NCBI GenBank assembly: GCA_964036295.1
Contig: OZ038471.1
Location: 9,504,184 to 9,568,183, forward strand
Length of the DNA stretch: 64,000 bases
From: Plumapathes pennacea
Taxonomy: Eukaryota; Cnidaria; Anthozoa; Antipatharia; Myriopathidae
Direction of reading: 5' to 3'
A model generated the notes under the pieces. The model saw only the letters and a list, made by a program, of their open reading frames with translations, did not search any database and had not been told where the DNA came from. Within the stretch, counting starts at the first letter, position 1. The number at the start of each line of letters is the position of its first letter. Both the position numbers and the translations under genes were made by a program. Below are positions 1 through 10,958 of this stretch, piece after piece.

Positions 1-2510
1 AACGCTGTACACATTTGTCGTACTGGTACTTTAGGAGACCGATATACACCTATGATGGTTAGATGTGAGAGGGGCATGACCCTTACAATAGTTATCTCAA
101 TACCATTAGTGTTGTGGCAATATGGATACCCAGGGATGAAATCAATGCGACTGTAGATTGCTGTACCTCCATATGGTCTTGTGTTAAGACTGGACTGACT
201 GTTGTTTTTAAACAGAGTGTATCCATCAATGTCATACATATTATCACTATCTGATTGACAAAATCTTGTTTCAGAAAAAATACAGAGATCTGTGGTTGTG
301 TAATTCAAATCTTTGCGTACATCTTCAATATGTCTGTGCAGTGACCTTGCATTAAGAAAGCAAAGCTTAAAAGGGATTTGGTGCTCACTGTAGAGAGGGG
401 ATACACAAAGCTTGAGGCGCCCTTCTGTTCGTAAACGCTCCATTTCAGTCTGCACATCAGTACTCACTGCTATTTTGTTTTCACAAAGCTCAGTGACATA
501 CAGTCCCTCAATTGTAGTTACTCTACTTAGGCCAACATAATGTATATGAGGTATTGCTTTTCTGGTGTCGAAGTTGACAACAATGCTAGCTTCTGTATCA
601 CCTTGTGACCTATGTATTGTTTTTGCAGCTGCTGGGCGGAGTGGAAATTGTTTTCTTACTACTTGAGCAGTTCTATTTCTACCTACTGCAAACTGAATAA
701 TGACAGGTATAATTGGAGTCCATGTAGGTTGAATGCCTTGTACATATAAGTTTCTGTTCTCATGGTGTGTCTTTTCTCCAACATGAGGATGGTCAAATTG
801 TACCCATATTATTCCAGATGGTTTATCTCTTTGGTGCAATTTTATCTTTTTAATGACATTACTTGCACCATTTGTCATGCCATCTTCTGTTCGTATATTT
901 ATTGCAATTTCTGTTCTTTCCCCTTCTGCTAGCTGAAGGTTGGAAATTATTTGCCTTGTTTTCCTGGGGTCATGTGGTATCTGCTTCATGATTTTGTCCC
1001 TAAGCTCTGCAGAGTTAGCTCCTATAACACTATCTTGTGCTTTGATAGTATACTTGTCACCACATGCTGCACGGTGGACTCTATCATTGAACTCATTGAC
1101 CTTGACATTTTGAAAGAACAAGTGAGGTATATGCATTGGGTAGTTATCAATAGTGTTTTCTTTGATACTTCTTTCCTTGATTTTCAAAATATCATTTTGA
1201 GTGTGTTTACCTTCTCGTAATCTGTTTAAAATTTCAGCAAAGACTTTGCTTTCTCTTTGCCTCATGATCTCTTGAAGCTCAAACATTTTAAAATATTGCT
1301 GCCACAGGTTAGGAACTAGAATTCCATATTCTGAGTTGTCCATGTCTTTAAATATGTACCCATCCATAACAGGTTGAAGTTGAAACAAATCACCAATTGC
1401 AATTATACTAACACCACCAAAGTCCTCTTTACTTCCTTTAATATCCTTCAGTCTATTGTTTATTTGTACATTGAACATGGTATTTCCTACCATTGATATT
1501 TCATCTAGAAATATTAGTTTTACACCTCCAAGTTGAGTTCTGAGAGTATTTAATCTACTTGAATCAAGATGTTTGTAATTTTTCAGAGACTGGCATGCTG
1601 GTATTGCCAGAGAGCTGTGTATTGTGTTACCTTTGATATTATAAGCAGCTTTTCCAGTAGGGGCTAGCAGTAATATTTTGACTTGATGAAAGTCATCACC
1701 AGCTCTGGTGTTGTAATACTTCAGCGCAGCCTGATATAGTGCCTTAGTGACATGTGATTTACCCACACCTGCTCCTCCACTGAGAAAGCAATGGAATGGT
1801 TCATCACATGTTTTAATGAGATGGAGGACATGATAGAAGAATTCCTTTTGTTCTTTGTTCAACATTTGGACCATTTGTCTATAATCATGATCTTGTAACT
1901 CGTTAAATATTAGTTGTTCACTATTCGAGGCAGTGAAAGGAATTCCAATGTCGTCTGACAAATCATAGCCTTCATTGAAATCAGGGTGCAAGTCTTGCAT
2001 GCCTTCAGCATCATCTTGGTATTCCATGTTCTGTGTAACAGGTGCTATCAGGTCATAATTACCATCAGACTCTTCAATATCATTTAAGTGTTCTTGGATC
2101 TCATTGAGATCTTCACTACAAATTGCATATTGTTTCATTTGTTCATCTATTATATTTTTGACAAGTACATAATGTTCTTGATAAGAAGAAAAATTACCAA
2201 TCAAGTCAGTTTCTTCATTTCTCCACGATGTGAACAGCATGATTAGTTCACGGTAATGCTTCTCTTGATCTACTTGTTTGTTAAAGCAAACACTTCTAAT
2301 AATTCTAGCTTTTGATCGTTTCTTGTTCTTTTGAGGTTCACAACTTGGTTCACCACAATCATCATCGTTTTCTTCACTAACAGCTGTCTCTACAGGCAGA
2401 TTATCAGTATCAACTTGATAGGATTTCTTAGCATATGGTTTCCCAGAAGAGTCATACCATGCAGCCCAGTCTGCAAGTGTCACATGTTCAAGGCTTAAAG
2501 GACGCTTTGT
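1..2510 (-). CDS. Helentron C-terminal part: Pif1-like helicase plus AP-endonuclease-like domain (partial)
   Basis: This frame runs open from just after the TAA at 2511-2513 to the window edge, and it is in phase with the Rep segment upstream. The helicase shows Walker A GGAGVGKS (about 1755-1778), Walker B LDEISMVG (about 1490-1508) and a superfamily-1 motif TIHRSQGDT (about 590-620). About 400 bases from the left edge an endonuclease/exonuclease/phosphatase domain begins (FLNARSL, then IFSETRF, then GGTAIYSR), as in the AP-endonuclease of non-LTR retrotransposons. The helicase would unwind DNA during rolling-circle transposition; the endonuclease role in Helentrons is not settled. The protein continues beyond base 1. 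I translated the strand by hand and spot-checked the frame at many points without finding another stop. Confidence 0.85.
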
Positions 2511-3436
2511 TTATCTCTTTAACAGTCCACTAGTGTAGATTTCCTCACTATCATCTTCCATCTCTTGGATGTCACTTAAGGGCTTTAAAAGTTGAACTCT
2601 CTGTTCAGGAGGTGATGTATTAATGAATACCACTTGAAGAGATGATTTTCTCATTGGAAGCTGTAGTACAATATAGACCGCTTCTTGTGCACTGATTTCA
2701 ACATTGTTCAGAAATATATTTCCAATATCCCTTACTTGTTGTTTAATGCTAGAGTTCCCTTTCCTAGCTTCATCACATGCAGTTCGTAAAAGTTCACTCA
2801 TTCCTTTCTGTGCTTTTGAGATATATGATACAATGTACATAGCACATGCATAAACATCTAAGACAAATTGGATGTCCATGTTAACTCTCCATGCAGCAAG
2901 ACAAGCAGGATTGTAATTATTGATTCTTAACTCATTTGGCTTCCTCTTCAAAAATATAGTTGGAGTATTGAGGTGCGATCTCACAGCAAGCAGATAATTT
3001 TCTTCAGTTACTTTCAAATTTACAAGTAGCTCGTCAAATGATATATTTTCACCTTCTTTCATGTCATTTAATTGTTTCTTTATAGATTTCCAAGTATCTT
3101 TGTGATGTTTTAATTGACTAGCTTGAATATCACTATCCAGGGGATAAAGAATTCTTGTAGAACTCATAGGTGGCTGTGGGTAATTGAAACGACATTCTGT
3201 TTTGGACTTTTTTCGGCATGTGTGTGAATGCCTGTGGATTTGCCTGTTTACAAATTTTAGAAGTTCAGGATTATTAGCTGGTCTTTCACGACTAATTATT
3301 TTGTCAATAAATGCTATGACTTTATCATCACTATCAACACCAAATACTGGTGCATCTTCCAGCCATATCAGCATATGGATATGAGGTGAGCCCCTCTGCT
3401 GATACTCAACTCTGTAAAACCAATCTGATATTTTGC
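2511..3436 (-). CDS. Helentron Rep (HUH/Y2 nuclease) segment, frameshifted at 5' side, stop at 3' side
   Basis: The HUH endonuclease motif HIH lies at 3375-3383, preceded by a QQRGSP stretch typical of Helitron Rep and followed by [11 protein letters not shown]2-type active site, YIVSYISK, lies near 2812-2836; its tyrosines would make the covalent DNA link in rolling-circle transfer. The first ATG of this open frame (3374) is internal to the domain, so it is not a true start. The frame is one base out of register with the 3406-6936 ORF, the switch lying near 3430-3440. It ends at TAA 2511-2513, after which the same frame continues into the helicase. Together these breaks suggest an inactive copy, unless they are assembly errors. 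Confidence 0.85.
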
Positions 3437-6400
3437 CCTAAAGGTGCAAGACTGCTCATGAGGAAATTTCGTATAAATTGACACACTTGATAGTCAAAAT
3501 GTCTGGCACATGTGACTGGATCACTTTGAATAAGCCTACACTTTTCCTGCCAATTCAGATTCTCTAGCTCAGTGTCAGTGTATTCTTTATTATGAACAAG
3601 TTGACCAAGTATTCTTAGAAGATGAGGCCACTGAGTTTCTGCTGAAGAGAAACTACAAAACAAAGAGGCAGGTCCCAACTGTCTTATCATTGCAAATATA
3701 TCTTTCTTTGCCTTTTCAAAATATGGAGGTGAACCACGCAATGCTCGTAAAAACTTAAAACCCTCATCATGGTGAATTAAATTCTCCAATGCCCCTGGCT
3801 GTTTTAACTGTCCTGCTTTCATTGTTTTGTTATTTCCTTTGCATTTCCTCAGGGCAACTTGAGATTTTCCCAACATAATCTTCATTTGCAGCTTTTTTGT
3901 TTTAAAGAATATATTTTCTACACACATAGCAGCTCTTCGGTCTGACCGTCTCAATTCAGATTTACAGATGTCACTATAATGAACAGCTGCAAGCCTATTT
4001 TCATTATCAGGCCTTTTGTGGCCTAAGAATATGCCAGGATATGCTAGTTCTTCAGAATATTTATCTCTGAATACACTAAGAGGTCTGCTACCTTCAGCCG
4101 GTGCAACATTCAAAATGTGTTCACGTTCTCTATCTTCCATGAAGTCTGTGGGAGTTAACATAGTATCAGTAACCCCGGCAGGTATTTCTGCCTCATCTTC
4201 ACTCCACTCATCTTCATCATTGAGTGTTTCTTTTGCTTTGTCAGCATTTGTATCACATTCCATATCTTCTGACTGGGCCTCACGTTGTCGATCATCACAT
4301 TCATACAAATTAGCATTATTTTCTGCCAAATTTTGATTTAACATAATGCCTTCTTCTTTGTAAAGACTACTGTTATTCACAAGCCAGTTGGCTGCTTGCA
4401 TTACTTTGTGTGGTCTAACATTTAATGATAATGCTGAACTCTTATACTGTAATCTTCTCTTTAGGTTGACCTTTATTGTTCCAGTTTCATTTGGTAATCT
4501 GGGCAACATACTGATACTATTTGTGATGTCAGCCGGAACATTTACGATGTTCCCACTTATTTTGAATTGCCTTCCTCTTGGAGCTTGCATGAGTTTTTGA
4601 AATGCCAATCTAGGAGCAAGTAGTCTACACTCCAACTCATTCAGGTCAAAAAATGCAAGTATTGTTGGAAATTGCATCCCATTCACAGCAGCACAATGTG
4701 GGACCTTATTCTTTGCTAAGTACTTATGGCATGAACTACACAACCATTCAACATTTTTCACACTTTTTTTATTTAGCGGATACTTGTCAATATCAGGATT
4801 ACGACATCTTAGTGTTTCAGCAGACTGCACACTGTGTTTATACCACAACTGGTCACAGCAACTGCATATGTACATTGGTCCTTTGGAAACAATGTCATGA
4901 AATTTCAATGTCAAATTTTCTTCAGATGCTGATTCTGCCTGCTGAAGATGATTATTATGTTGCAAAGAACTTTGTTCCATTCCATTACCATCACCAGAAG
5001 CATTTCCATGAGCACCTATATCTAAGTGTTCCTTTTGGGCCTGTTGTTTCTTTTGTTTGGACTGTTTTCTTTTCCTATATTCCCTCATGTAAGCATTTTT
5101 CTTCTGTCTTTCCTCAATTTCCTTTTCTTGGTTTAGTTTCCTTTTCCTGTATTCCTTCATATAATCATTTTGCTTCTGTTTATCATGAGTTTGCCGTTTT
5201 CTTTTCATGTATTCCTTCATGTAAGCATTCCTCTTAGCATGCTGATTTTCAAGTGTGTTTGAGCCGCCCGACGATGGAACTGTTGACACATAATGGTACT
5301 CTTCGACATGACCTATATAAATTACTGTTGGTTGCTGTAGTGGATTTACTGCTTCTACCACATTAAACTCTGCAAAATGCTGATGTGATTCTACAATGTA
5401 AATTCTTAAATTCAGTTTCTCGGCAACAGCCTGTATAATGAGACCATCAGTCCATGTTCCTTGGCTGGACATATTAGTCATATATTCCATCCAGGAATTT
5501 TCGGTATTACTTTCGATAAAACGCTCAGGATTTTCGTTCAAGTATTCGATGCCAGCAGCCCGGATATTCAAGTGAAAATTTGGATCACCATATAACTGAT
5601 GAGAAACAGCTCTAAAAAAGCAGTCACCTGCACCACCAACATCTAGTGGTCTCAAGCCCAGTTGAAGCAATCGGGATTCTAACAACCTATTAGAAGGTAA
5701 TAAACTGATTGCCATATCTTGATTGCTGTCAGATTGCATAGGCCCTGGGTTTAATTCAATATCACCTGACATTAAGAGCTTTGTTTTAGAAACACAATAT
5801 TGCTCATAATCAAAGCGACAATTACTATACGTCTTGTGGTGACAAAATAAAGAACTCTGGGTTTTGGAAGTACATTTCTGAACCCTAGTACAGCATCTTG
5901 GAAGTTTTAAAAATGTGCTGAAAAAGCAGTTACTTCTGTGGACCAAGTTTACATACCAACTCTTATAATCAGTTGCTAGCTTGTACATACTGGATGATTT
6001 GGTAGCAGATGTTCTAAGTATCTTCTTCAGTTTGGGTCTTAGTTTTCTCCTTCTCATTGTTTGCATGATTTTCTTAGGTATTCTCGACGGTTCGCGGTCT
6101 CTAAACGATCGTTTGACTTTTGACTGTGTGGTGCATTTCCTTGCAGTCGGTCTGCATAATTCGGGGCTGTTGTTCGCAGTCTCATCACAAGATTCTATTA
6201 AACTGAGGTTTAAATCATACTTGTTGACAACATTTAGTGTACTAGCATAGTTTCCTTGCCGAATTACCACAGCTTTCACAGATGCTTGGTCAGTCAAAGG
6301 TGCGATTTGTTCATCACGCTCCCGTAGCACAGCGAAAGTTTCTGCATGAAAGACTTTATTTATCCCGCGGACGGGCTGAATTTTCCCACAATGGGGCTCA

Positions 6401-6936
6401 CTGATCCTCCGAAAAGACTCATTCGTCCTCCGAAGAGGCTCATTCGCCCTTCGAAGAGGCTCAATCATCCTCCGAAGAGGCTCATTTATCCTCCGAAGAG
6501 GCTCAATCATCCTCCGAAGAGGCTCATTTATCCTCCGAAGAGGCTCAATCATCCTCCGAGGAGGCTCATTGTTTCCCTTTATGGGCTTTTGTTTCCCCAA
6601 ACGGGGCTCAGCATCGATTTGAAAGTGTTCTTGTGTCCGTCTCGCTGGGTGGTTTGGTGTTGACGCTGTTTCTCGTCGAAATATGCATCCACCTATAACT
6701 CGAAAGAAGCTCCGAAAACCTTTCATTTGACCGACTTGATGCACGCTTTGAAAGCTGTGGTAAGTCGTACTAGCAAATCTAGCGAAATTCATTGTATAAC
6801 CACTCACCAAAACTCCAACGCTTTCGCCGCCAAGCTTCCACAAACACAAACACAAACACGCCACGCTGTTCAGCGATCTTTGGTCGTCTCTTGTCTTGAT
6901 TGGCTCGCGAGAACGGGTGACGTGATCCGATGGCAT
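3406..6936 (-). CDS. Helentron N-terminal protein: heptad-repeat leader, 2A-like site, OTU protease, basic repeats, Helitron-like N domain
   Basis: The 1176-residue open frame starts at ATG 6936. Residues about 120-190 hold roughly ten 7-residue repeats of the EPLRR type. Residues about 387-399 form a 2A-like ribosome-skipping motif, GDIELNPGP (NPGP at 5740-5751). Just after it is an OTU cysteine protease, residues 423-551, with [16 protein letters not shown] (Cys439) and a C-terminal EEYHYVS (His548). Three basic repeats of the [10 protein letters not shown] type follow (about 565-630), then a Cys-rich stretch ([16 protein letters not shown]) and a Helitron-like N-terminal domain running to the C-terminus. 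If the 2A works, the leader is released from the OTU-Rep-helicase chain during translation. The last residues are out of frame with Rep because of the frameshift near 3436. Confidence 0.88.
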   Translation of the reverse strand: MPSDHVTRSREPIKTRDDQRSLNSVACLCLCLWKLGGESVGVLVSGYTMNFARFASTTYHSFQSVHQVGQMKGFRSFFRVIGGCIFRRETASTPNHPARRTQEHFQIDAEPRLGKQKPIKGNNEPPRRMIEPLRRINEPLRRMIEPLRRINEPLRRMIEPLRRANEPLRRTNESFRRISEPHCGKIQPVRGINKVFHAETFAVLRERDEQIAPLTDQASVKAVVIRQGNYASTLNVVNKYDLNLSLIESCDETANNSPELCRPTARKCTTQSKVKRSFRDREPSRIPKKIMQTMRRRKLRPKLKKILRTSATKSSSMYKLATDYKSWYVNLVHRSNCFFSTFLKLPRCCTRVQKCTSKTQSSLFCHHKTYSNCRFDYEQYCVSKTKLLMSGDIELNPGPMQSDSNQDMAISLLPSNRLLESRLLQLGLRPLDVGGAGDCFFRAVSHQLYGDPNFHLNIRAAGIEYLNENPERFIESNTENSWMEYMTNMSSQGTWTDGLIIQAVAEKLNLRIYIVESHQHFAEFNVVEAVNPLQQPTVIYIGHVEEYHYVSTVPSSGGSNTLENQHAKRNAYMKEYMKRKRQTHDKQKQNDYMKEYRKRKLNQEKEIEERQKKNAYMREYRKRKQSKQKKQQAQKEHLDIGAHGNASGDGNGMEQSSLQHNNHLQQAESASEENLTLKFHDIVSKGPMYICSCCDQLWYKHSVQSAETLRCRNPDIDKYPLNKKSVKNVEWLCSSCHKYLAKNKVPHCAAVNGMQFPTILAFFDLNELECRLLAPRLAFQKLMQAPRGRQFKISGNIVNVPADITNSISMLPRLPNETGTIKVNLKRRLQYKSSALSLNVRPHKVMQAANWLVNNSSLYKEEGIMLNQNLAENNANLYECDDRQREAQSEDMECDTNADKAKETLNDEDEWSEDEAEIPAGVTDTMLTPTDFMEDREREHILNVAPAEGSRPLSVFRDKYSEELAYPGIFLGHKRPDNENRLAAVHYSDICKSELRRSDRRAAMCVENIFFKTKKLQMKIMLGKSQVALRKCKGNNKTMKAGQLKQPGALENLIHHDEGFKFLRALRGSPPYFEKAKKDIFAMIRQLGPASLFCSFSSAETQWPHLLRILGQLVHNKEYTDTELENLNWQEKCRLIQSDPVTCARHFDYQVCQFIRNFLMSSLAPLGQNIRLVLQS

Positions 6937-7022
6937 TGCGCAAAATCTTCTTTGTTTTTGATTGGATCCGATTCATTCCATTGTTAACTTACATTACTTT
7001 CGGATTTCCAGACGATGGCATA

Positions 7023-7050
7023 GTGTCTGCTGCGCATGCGCAGTAGACAC
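7023..7050. repeat. Helentron terminal 28-bp near-palindrome
   Basis: The sequence from GTGTCTGC to GTAGACAC reads as an inverted repeat centred on GCGCATGCGC, with one mismatched pair. It lies exactly at the junction where satellite sequence resumes at 7051, so it marks the 5' terminus of the minus-strand Helentron. A terminal hairpin could serve in strand recognition; that role is inferred. Confidence 0.75.
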
Positions 7051-8315
7051 AAAAATAACATTAACAGTTAGAATATTGGCTAGTTACACAAGGTGTAGAA
7101 TATAATATTTAGGAAATGGGTCAGAGGTTATACATATGATGTATTATCATTTTATTAGATAGTTTTTATTGTAGAAAATTGTTAATAGTAGTTGGAAAAA
7201 ATAGAAAAAAAGTTTTTTGGTGGTTTAAACATGTTCTTAGTGCATAAAAGATGCAAGTGGAGGGCAGAATGAAGCTGGTGGGCAGCTTGGGTCTGGGAAA
7301 CTTTCTTGGATTACCTGCACTGTTGGACTCGTGAGTCCCTGCTACAACCGTTCTGTAGTTAATATGTCAATTTTTTTGTTAGTAGTGTTTGAGGGCAGTC
7401 ATTGCCTGGTGTAGCAGTGAAAAGTTGTGTGACATAGTTTGTGCTTTTGTATTTTAATGGTTCCTATTCATCAGCTGTACAGCTAGTACTTGATGATAGG
7501 TGTGAGAAAGTAAGTCAGAGTCTGGTGCTGGTGTATTTCAGGAGCTCACATTTTGAATGTTGTACAGTTGGCATATGGTGATAGTAGTGAAGAAGTTTTC
7601 TGAAAGAATGTTCACTTGTTTTTGTTTTGAGTGATTACTATTCATAAGCTACTGTACCATGTGCAGTCTATGCTGAGAATTAATATTGAAGACGAATTCT
7701 CATATAAGTTTGTGGGTCTGCGTGTGATCGCACGTTTTCGTTAGACAGGCGATGTACATGTTGTTAATTTAAACAAAATATACATTATAATATCTTAAAA
7801 TTGGGCCAGTTGGTATAATTAACAAGTATAATTTATTTAGTAATTAGCTTTATTAGTAGAAAATAATAATAATAATAATAACAATAATAATAATGTTAAA
7901 AATGATAATGATAATAATGAAAAGAAATAAAAAAATAACACTAACAGTTAGAATATTGGTTAGTTACACAAGGTGTAGAATATAATATTTAAGACATGGG
8001 TCAGAGGTTATACATATGATGTATTATCATTTTATTACATAGTTTTTATTGTAGAAAACTGTTAATAATAGTTGGAAAAAATAAAAAAAAAGTTTTTTGT
8101 GGTTTAAACATGTTCTTAGTGTATAAAAGATGCAAGTGGAGGGCAGAATGAAGGTGGTGGGCAGCTTGGGTCTAGGAAACTTTCTTGGATTACCTGCACT
8201 GTTGGAGTTGTGAGTCCCTGGTACAACCGTTTTGTAGTTAATATGTCAATTTTACTGTTAGTAGTGTTTGAGGGCAGTCATTGCCTGGTGTAGCAGTGAA
8301 AAGTTGTGTGACATA
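7051..8315 (+). repeat. 876-bp satellite array, segment 1
   Basis: About 1.4 units of the satellite that forms the backbone of the window. Landmarks present in nearly all units are an (AAT)n tract, a block starting ATAACACTAACAGTTAG, a TATAAAAG-type motif (here one CATAAAAG and one TATAAAAG), an interrupted palindrome GGACTCGTGAGTCC and a TGTGATCGCACG block. No conserved reading frame is seen across units. The segment is cut at the right by a Ty3-type element with target duplication ACATA at 8311-8315. Confidence 0.95.
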
Positions 8316-8426
8316 ATGTAAAGTCTACTAGCTGAGCACAGGTAAATCAACTAAAAGACGCCGTGTTTATTGAAGCACGTGCGATCACGCGCATGCGTGC
8401 ACGAGTGGCCGCTGGCCGGATATCAC
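8316..8426 (-). repeat. 3' LTR of the Ty3-type element
   Basis: A 111-bp terminal repeat beginning (A)TGTAAAGTC and ending ATATCAC(A) on the plus strand. Compared with the partner at 13042-13152 it has five transitions. It contains the alternating CG-rich stretch GATCACGCGCATGCG. Confidence 0.9.
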
Positions 8427-8616
8427 ATCTCTCCCCTTCTTGGGATACATGGGTACTTTGGCAACTAAACCTAACAGCTAATTAGTAGTATAACAATGAT
8501 TCAGTCTCTTATTATGAACCCTATGAATCTAGTATAAGAAAATGATTAGTCGTTAGTACTGTTCAGATTGTCTCTGCAGCATCCGGGCTGTATGTCCATC
8601 CTTATACATAATCGCC

Positions 8617-10035
8617 TTAGTGAGCTGGTCTGTGCTTGGTTCTCTGTGGTCTCGGGTTGGTTCCTGGGGTCTTCTTCGGTGCTGGCTTCTGGGGGGTGCT
8701 GATGGTGGCTTCCTCTGGTATGCACATTTCCACTGGTTCGGCTGGTTCAACTGGTTCTTTGTTTGCTCTGGAAAGTAGACTCTCTTTCCAGTCTTCTGAA
8801 TCTGGTGTTGCATTCCCGCTCTGTGGTATCTCTTCCATGTTCTGGATAACTGCATTGACTAGCTTGAAGCGGCTTGCATTGCGACATATCTCTCTGCCAT
8901 CTGTCACTCGTCTGGCTGAGATACTGGATCCATCTATACGGTAGACTGTATAGAATGCTGGTTCATAGGCTGTCGACCACTTGTTCTTCTTGGTTTGTTT
9001 CAGTAGCACATAGTCTCCAATTATGAAGGTGTGTCTGTTGGTGTTCCTGTTCTCAGCATTTCTCTTCAATCTGTCCTTGTATGCTTCATCTCTCTCGTTG
9101 ACTGCTATGTCTCTCATGCTTTCTGCATCCTCGTTTCTGTGTTGGTGGTCCAGCTTGGTCCTCACTTGTCTGTTCATCAATGCTTCGTATGGTGTGATAC
9201 CAGTAGCTGGATGTGGCGTTGACCGGTATCCTGTTAGCATGTTCTGGATGGCGGTCTGGTTGTCTTCTCCTTGGAAGTGACTGATCTGTTCTGTTTTGTT
9301 CAGCATTTTCATAAAGCTCTCCACCTCGCCGTTGGCTCTAGCATGTTCTGGTGTAACTCGGTGGTGGTGGAATCCCTCTTCATTTGCAAACTCTGCAAAG
9401 TTCTTTGCATTAAACGGGGGTCCGTTGTCACTTTCCAGTTGTCGCGGAGTCCCGTGGGTGGTGAACATGGTCTTCAGTCCTCTCTTTGTTGGCTTGAATG
9501 CTGTTGAGTGGGTTTGCTGCACCTCTGGGTATCTGGTCCGCTTGTCGATTGCTACCAGGTTGTAGTGACCATCTGGATATGGTCCTCCAAAGTCTACTGC
9601 GACAACGTCCCACGGTTTCTTTGGTATGGGTGTCATCTTGATTGGCTCTTGGTGGTACTGTTTGGTGGTTACTTGGCATTGGTAGCACTGCCCTATGATT
9701 TCTTCTACCATGCTGTTCATGGTGGGAAACCAATACTTTTGCCTTAGCATCTGTTTCGTTTTGGTCATACCCAGGTGTCCAAGGCTATGCGCTGCTTTGA
9801 TGACTTTCCGTTGAAGGTTCCTTGGGATGATGATCTGGTGCATCTTGAAGATCATTCCTTCTGCTGAGTATAGTTCCTGTCGGACCATGTAGAATGGTGC
9901 TATGTCCGGGTCTTTCTTGTGATGCTCCCAGTCATTTGTCAAAATTCTCTGGTTCACCTTCTGGAGCTGTTTGTCTTCCTGGGTTTCTTCTCTGATGCGG
10001 TTCAGTACGACTGCATGCTCAGTGGCAATGACCTG
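8617..10035 (-). pseudogene. Integrase, Ty3-type element
   Basis: The clean frame from 9957 gives 446 residues, and it is open further upstream to the TAG at 10036. The HHCC zinc domain is visible (HSLGHLGMTKTKQ then CYQC). The DDE core shows VDFGGP, ESDNGPPFNAKNF and NGEVESFMK. A basic C-terminal tail is rich in Pro, Lys and Thr. The integrase would insert cDNA into the genome. The domain itself has no break, but it is separated from the rest of pol by the stop. Confidence 0.85.
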
Positions 10036-10632
10036 CTATATGACCTCTGTAGAATCTGTCCCGGTCTCAGGTAGCGGGTGCGTGGACAAGAAATCTAGCG
10101 GGTCTGCTTCATCCTTGCCCGGTTCGTAGACCATCTCGTAGTCCACATCTTGCATATCCATCACCCACTTCTCGATTCTTGGTGGAAGTCTTGCAGTTGG
10201 CTTGGTGAACATAGGAATGAGTGGTTTGTGTGCTGTTATGATCTTGAACTTCGGTGCCCCAAGGAGGTATATGCTGAAGCGATTCTTAGCCCATCGCACG
10301 GATAGAGCATCCTTCTCCATTTGGCTGTACTGTTTCTCTGTCTCGGTCATGGTGCGACTTATGAAGTGTACTGGTTGCAGTCCTTTGTCAGTTGTCTGGA
10401 AAAGTCCTGCGGACAATCCTTCGTGGTAACTGGCCTCTACTCTCAGTACTATCGGTCTGTTCGGGTTGAAGTAGGCCATAGTGTCCTCGTTTGTGATGCT
10501 GTCCTTCAGCGTCTCAAATGCTGCGGCTTCTTCTGCTCCCCACTTGAACTGAGTGTTCTTGTGTGTCAGCACTCTCAGTGGTGCTGTCAGAGATGAGTAT
10601 CTGGGGATGAATTTCGACAGGTATCCGATCAT
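10036..10632 (-). pseudogene. RNase H region, Ty3-type element
   Basis: A 198-residue frame from the RT connection (GYLSKFIPRYSSLTAPL) through RNase H. The first catalytic Asp of the family motif is Glu (RVEASYHEG), and the usual TDHKPL reads TAHKPL, so activity is doubtful. It ends with a TAG near 10036-10038; beyond this stop the same frame continues toward the integrase, so the stop is a nonsense change and not the natural end. Confidence 0.82.
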
Positions 10633-10958
10633 GCCAAGGAAGCTTCTGACTGCCTCTTTGGATTGGGAGGTTGGCTTTCCTTCACAGCACGGACTTTGTC
10701 TGGTGTTGGTTTCAGCCCGTTCTTTGTGAATTGGTATCCGTAGAACTCAATTTCTTCAACCCCGAATTGGCACTTCTCCTTGTTGAAAGTGATTCCAAAG
10801 TCTGCTGCTCTCCTCAGGACCGTCTCTAGTGTCGTGTTGTGTTCTTCCATGTCACGCCCTCCCAGTAGGATGTCATCCCTTTGGTTCAGGCATTTTGGTA
10901 TGTCTCCAAAGATTCGATAGATAGCCTCGTCGAAGACTTTGGTCTCATGTTTCCCCAT
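10629..10958 (-). pseudogene. Reverse transcriptase C-terminal half, Ty3-type element
   Basis: This 109-residue frame carries the RT catalytic aspartates in NQRDDILLGG, followed by the thumb region (NKEKCQFGVEEIEFYGYQF). It overlaps the upstream RT frame by about 70 bases in another register, so a frameshift or small deletion lies near 10940-10960. The residue before DD is R, where active elements usually have a small or hydrophobic residue; this also points to decay. Confidence 0.82.

Larger units (their letters stand above)
1..7050 (-). mobile_element. Helentron (Helitron-class rolling-circle transposon), 3' end outside window
   Basis: Reading on the minus strand, this region encodes in order a 2A-like peptide, an OTU cysteine protease, short basic repeats, a Helitron N-terminal/Rep region with an HUH motif and a Y2-type motif, a Pif1-family helicase and an AP-endonuclease-like (EEP) domain. 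OTU plus endonuclease added to Rep-helicase is the known Helentron architecture. The right edge is a 28-bp near-palindrome at 7023-7050, after which the satellite resumes inside an A-rich tract. In element orientation the insertion is in a run of T, which fits the TT preference known for Helentrons. The coding region is broken once by a frameshift near 3436 and once by an in-frame stop at 2511-2513. The 3' terminus lies left of the window. Confidence 0.9.

Noticed and set aside
4653-5237. 194-codon plus-strand frame in the Helentron
   Set aside because: Antisense shadow of the OTU/basic-repeat coding frame; its repeats mirror the [10 protein letters not shown] repeats.
7490-7520. Hammerhead ribozyme-like core in the satellite (TTGATGA ... 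GAAAG ... GTC)
   Set aside because: The order of elements is suggestive, but the core begins TTGATGA instead of CTGATGA, and no stem II or matching stems I/III can be formed.
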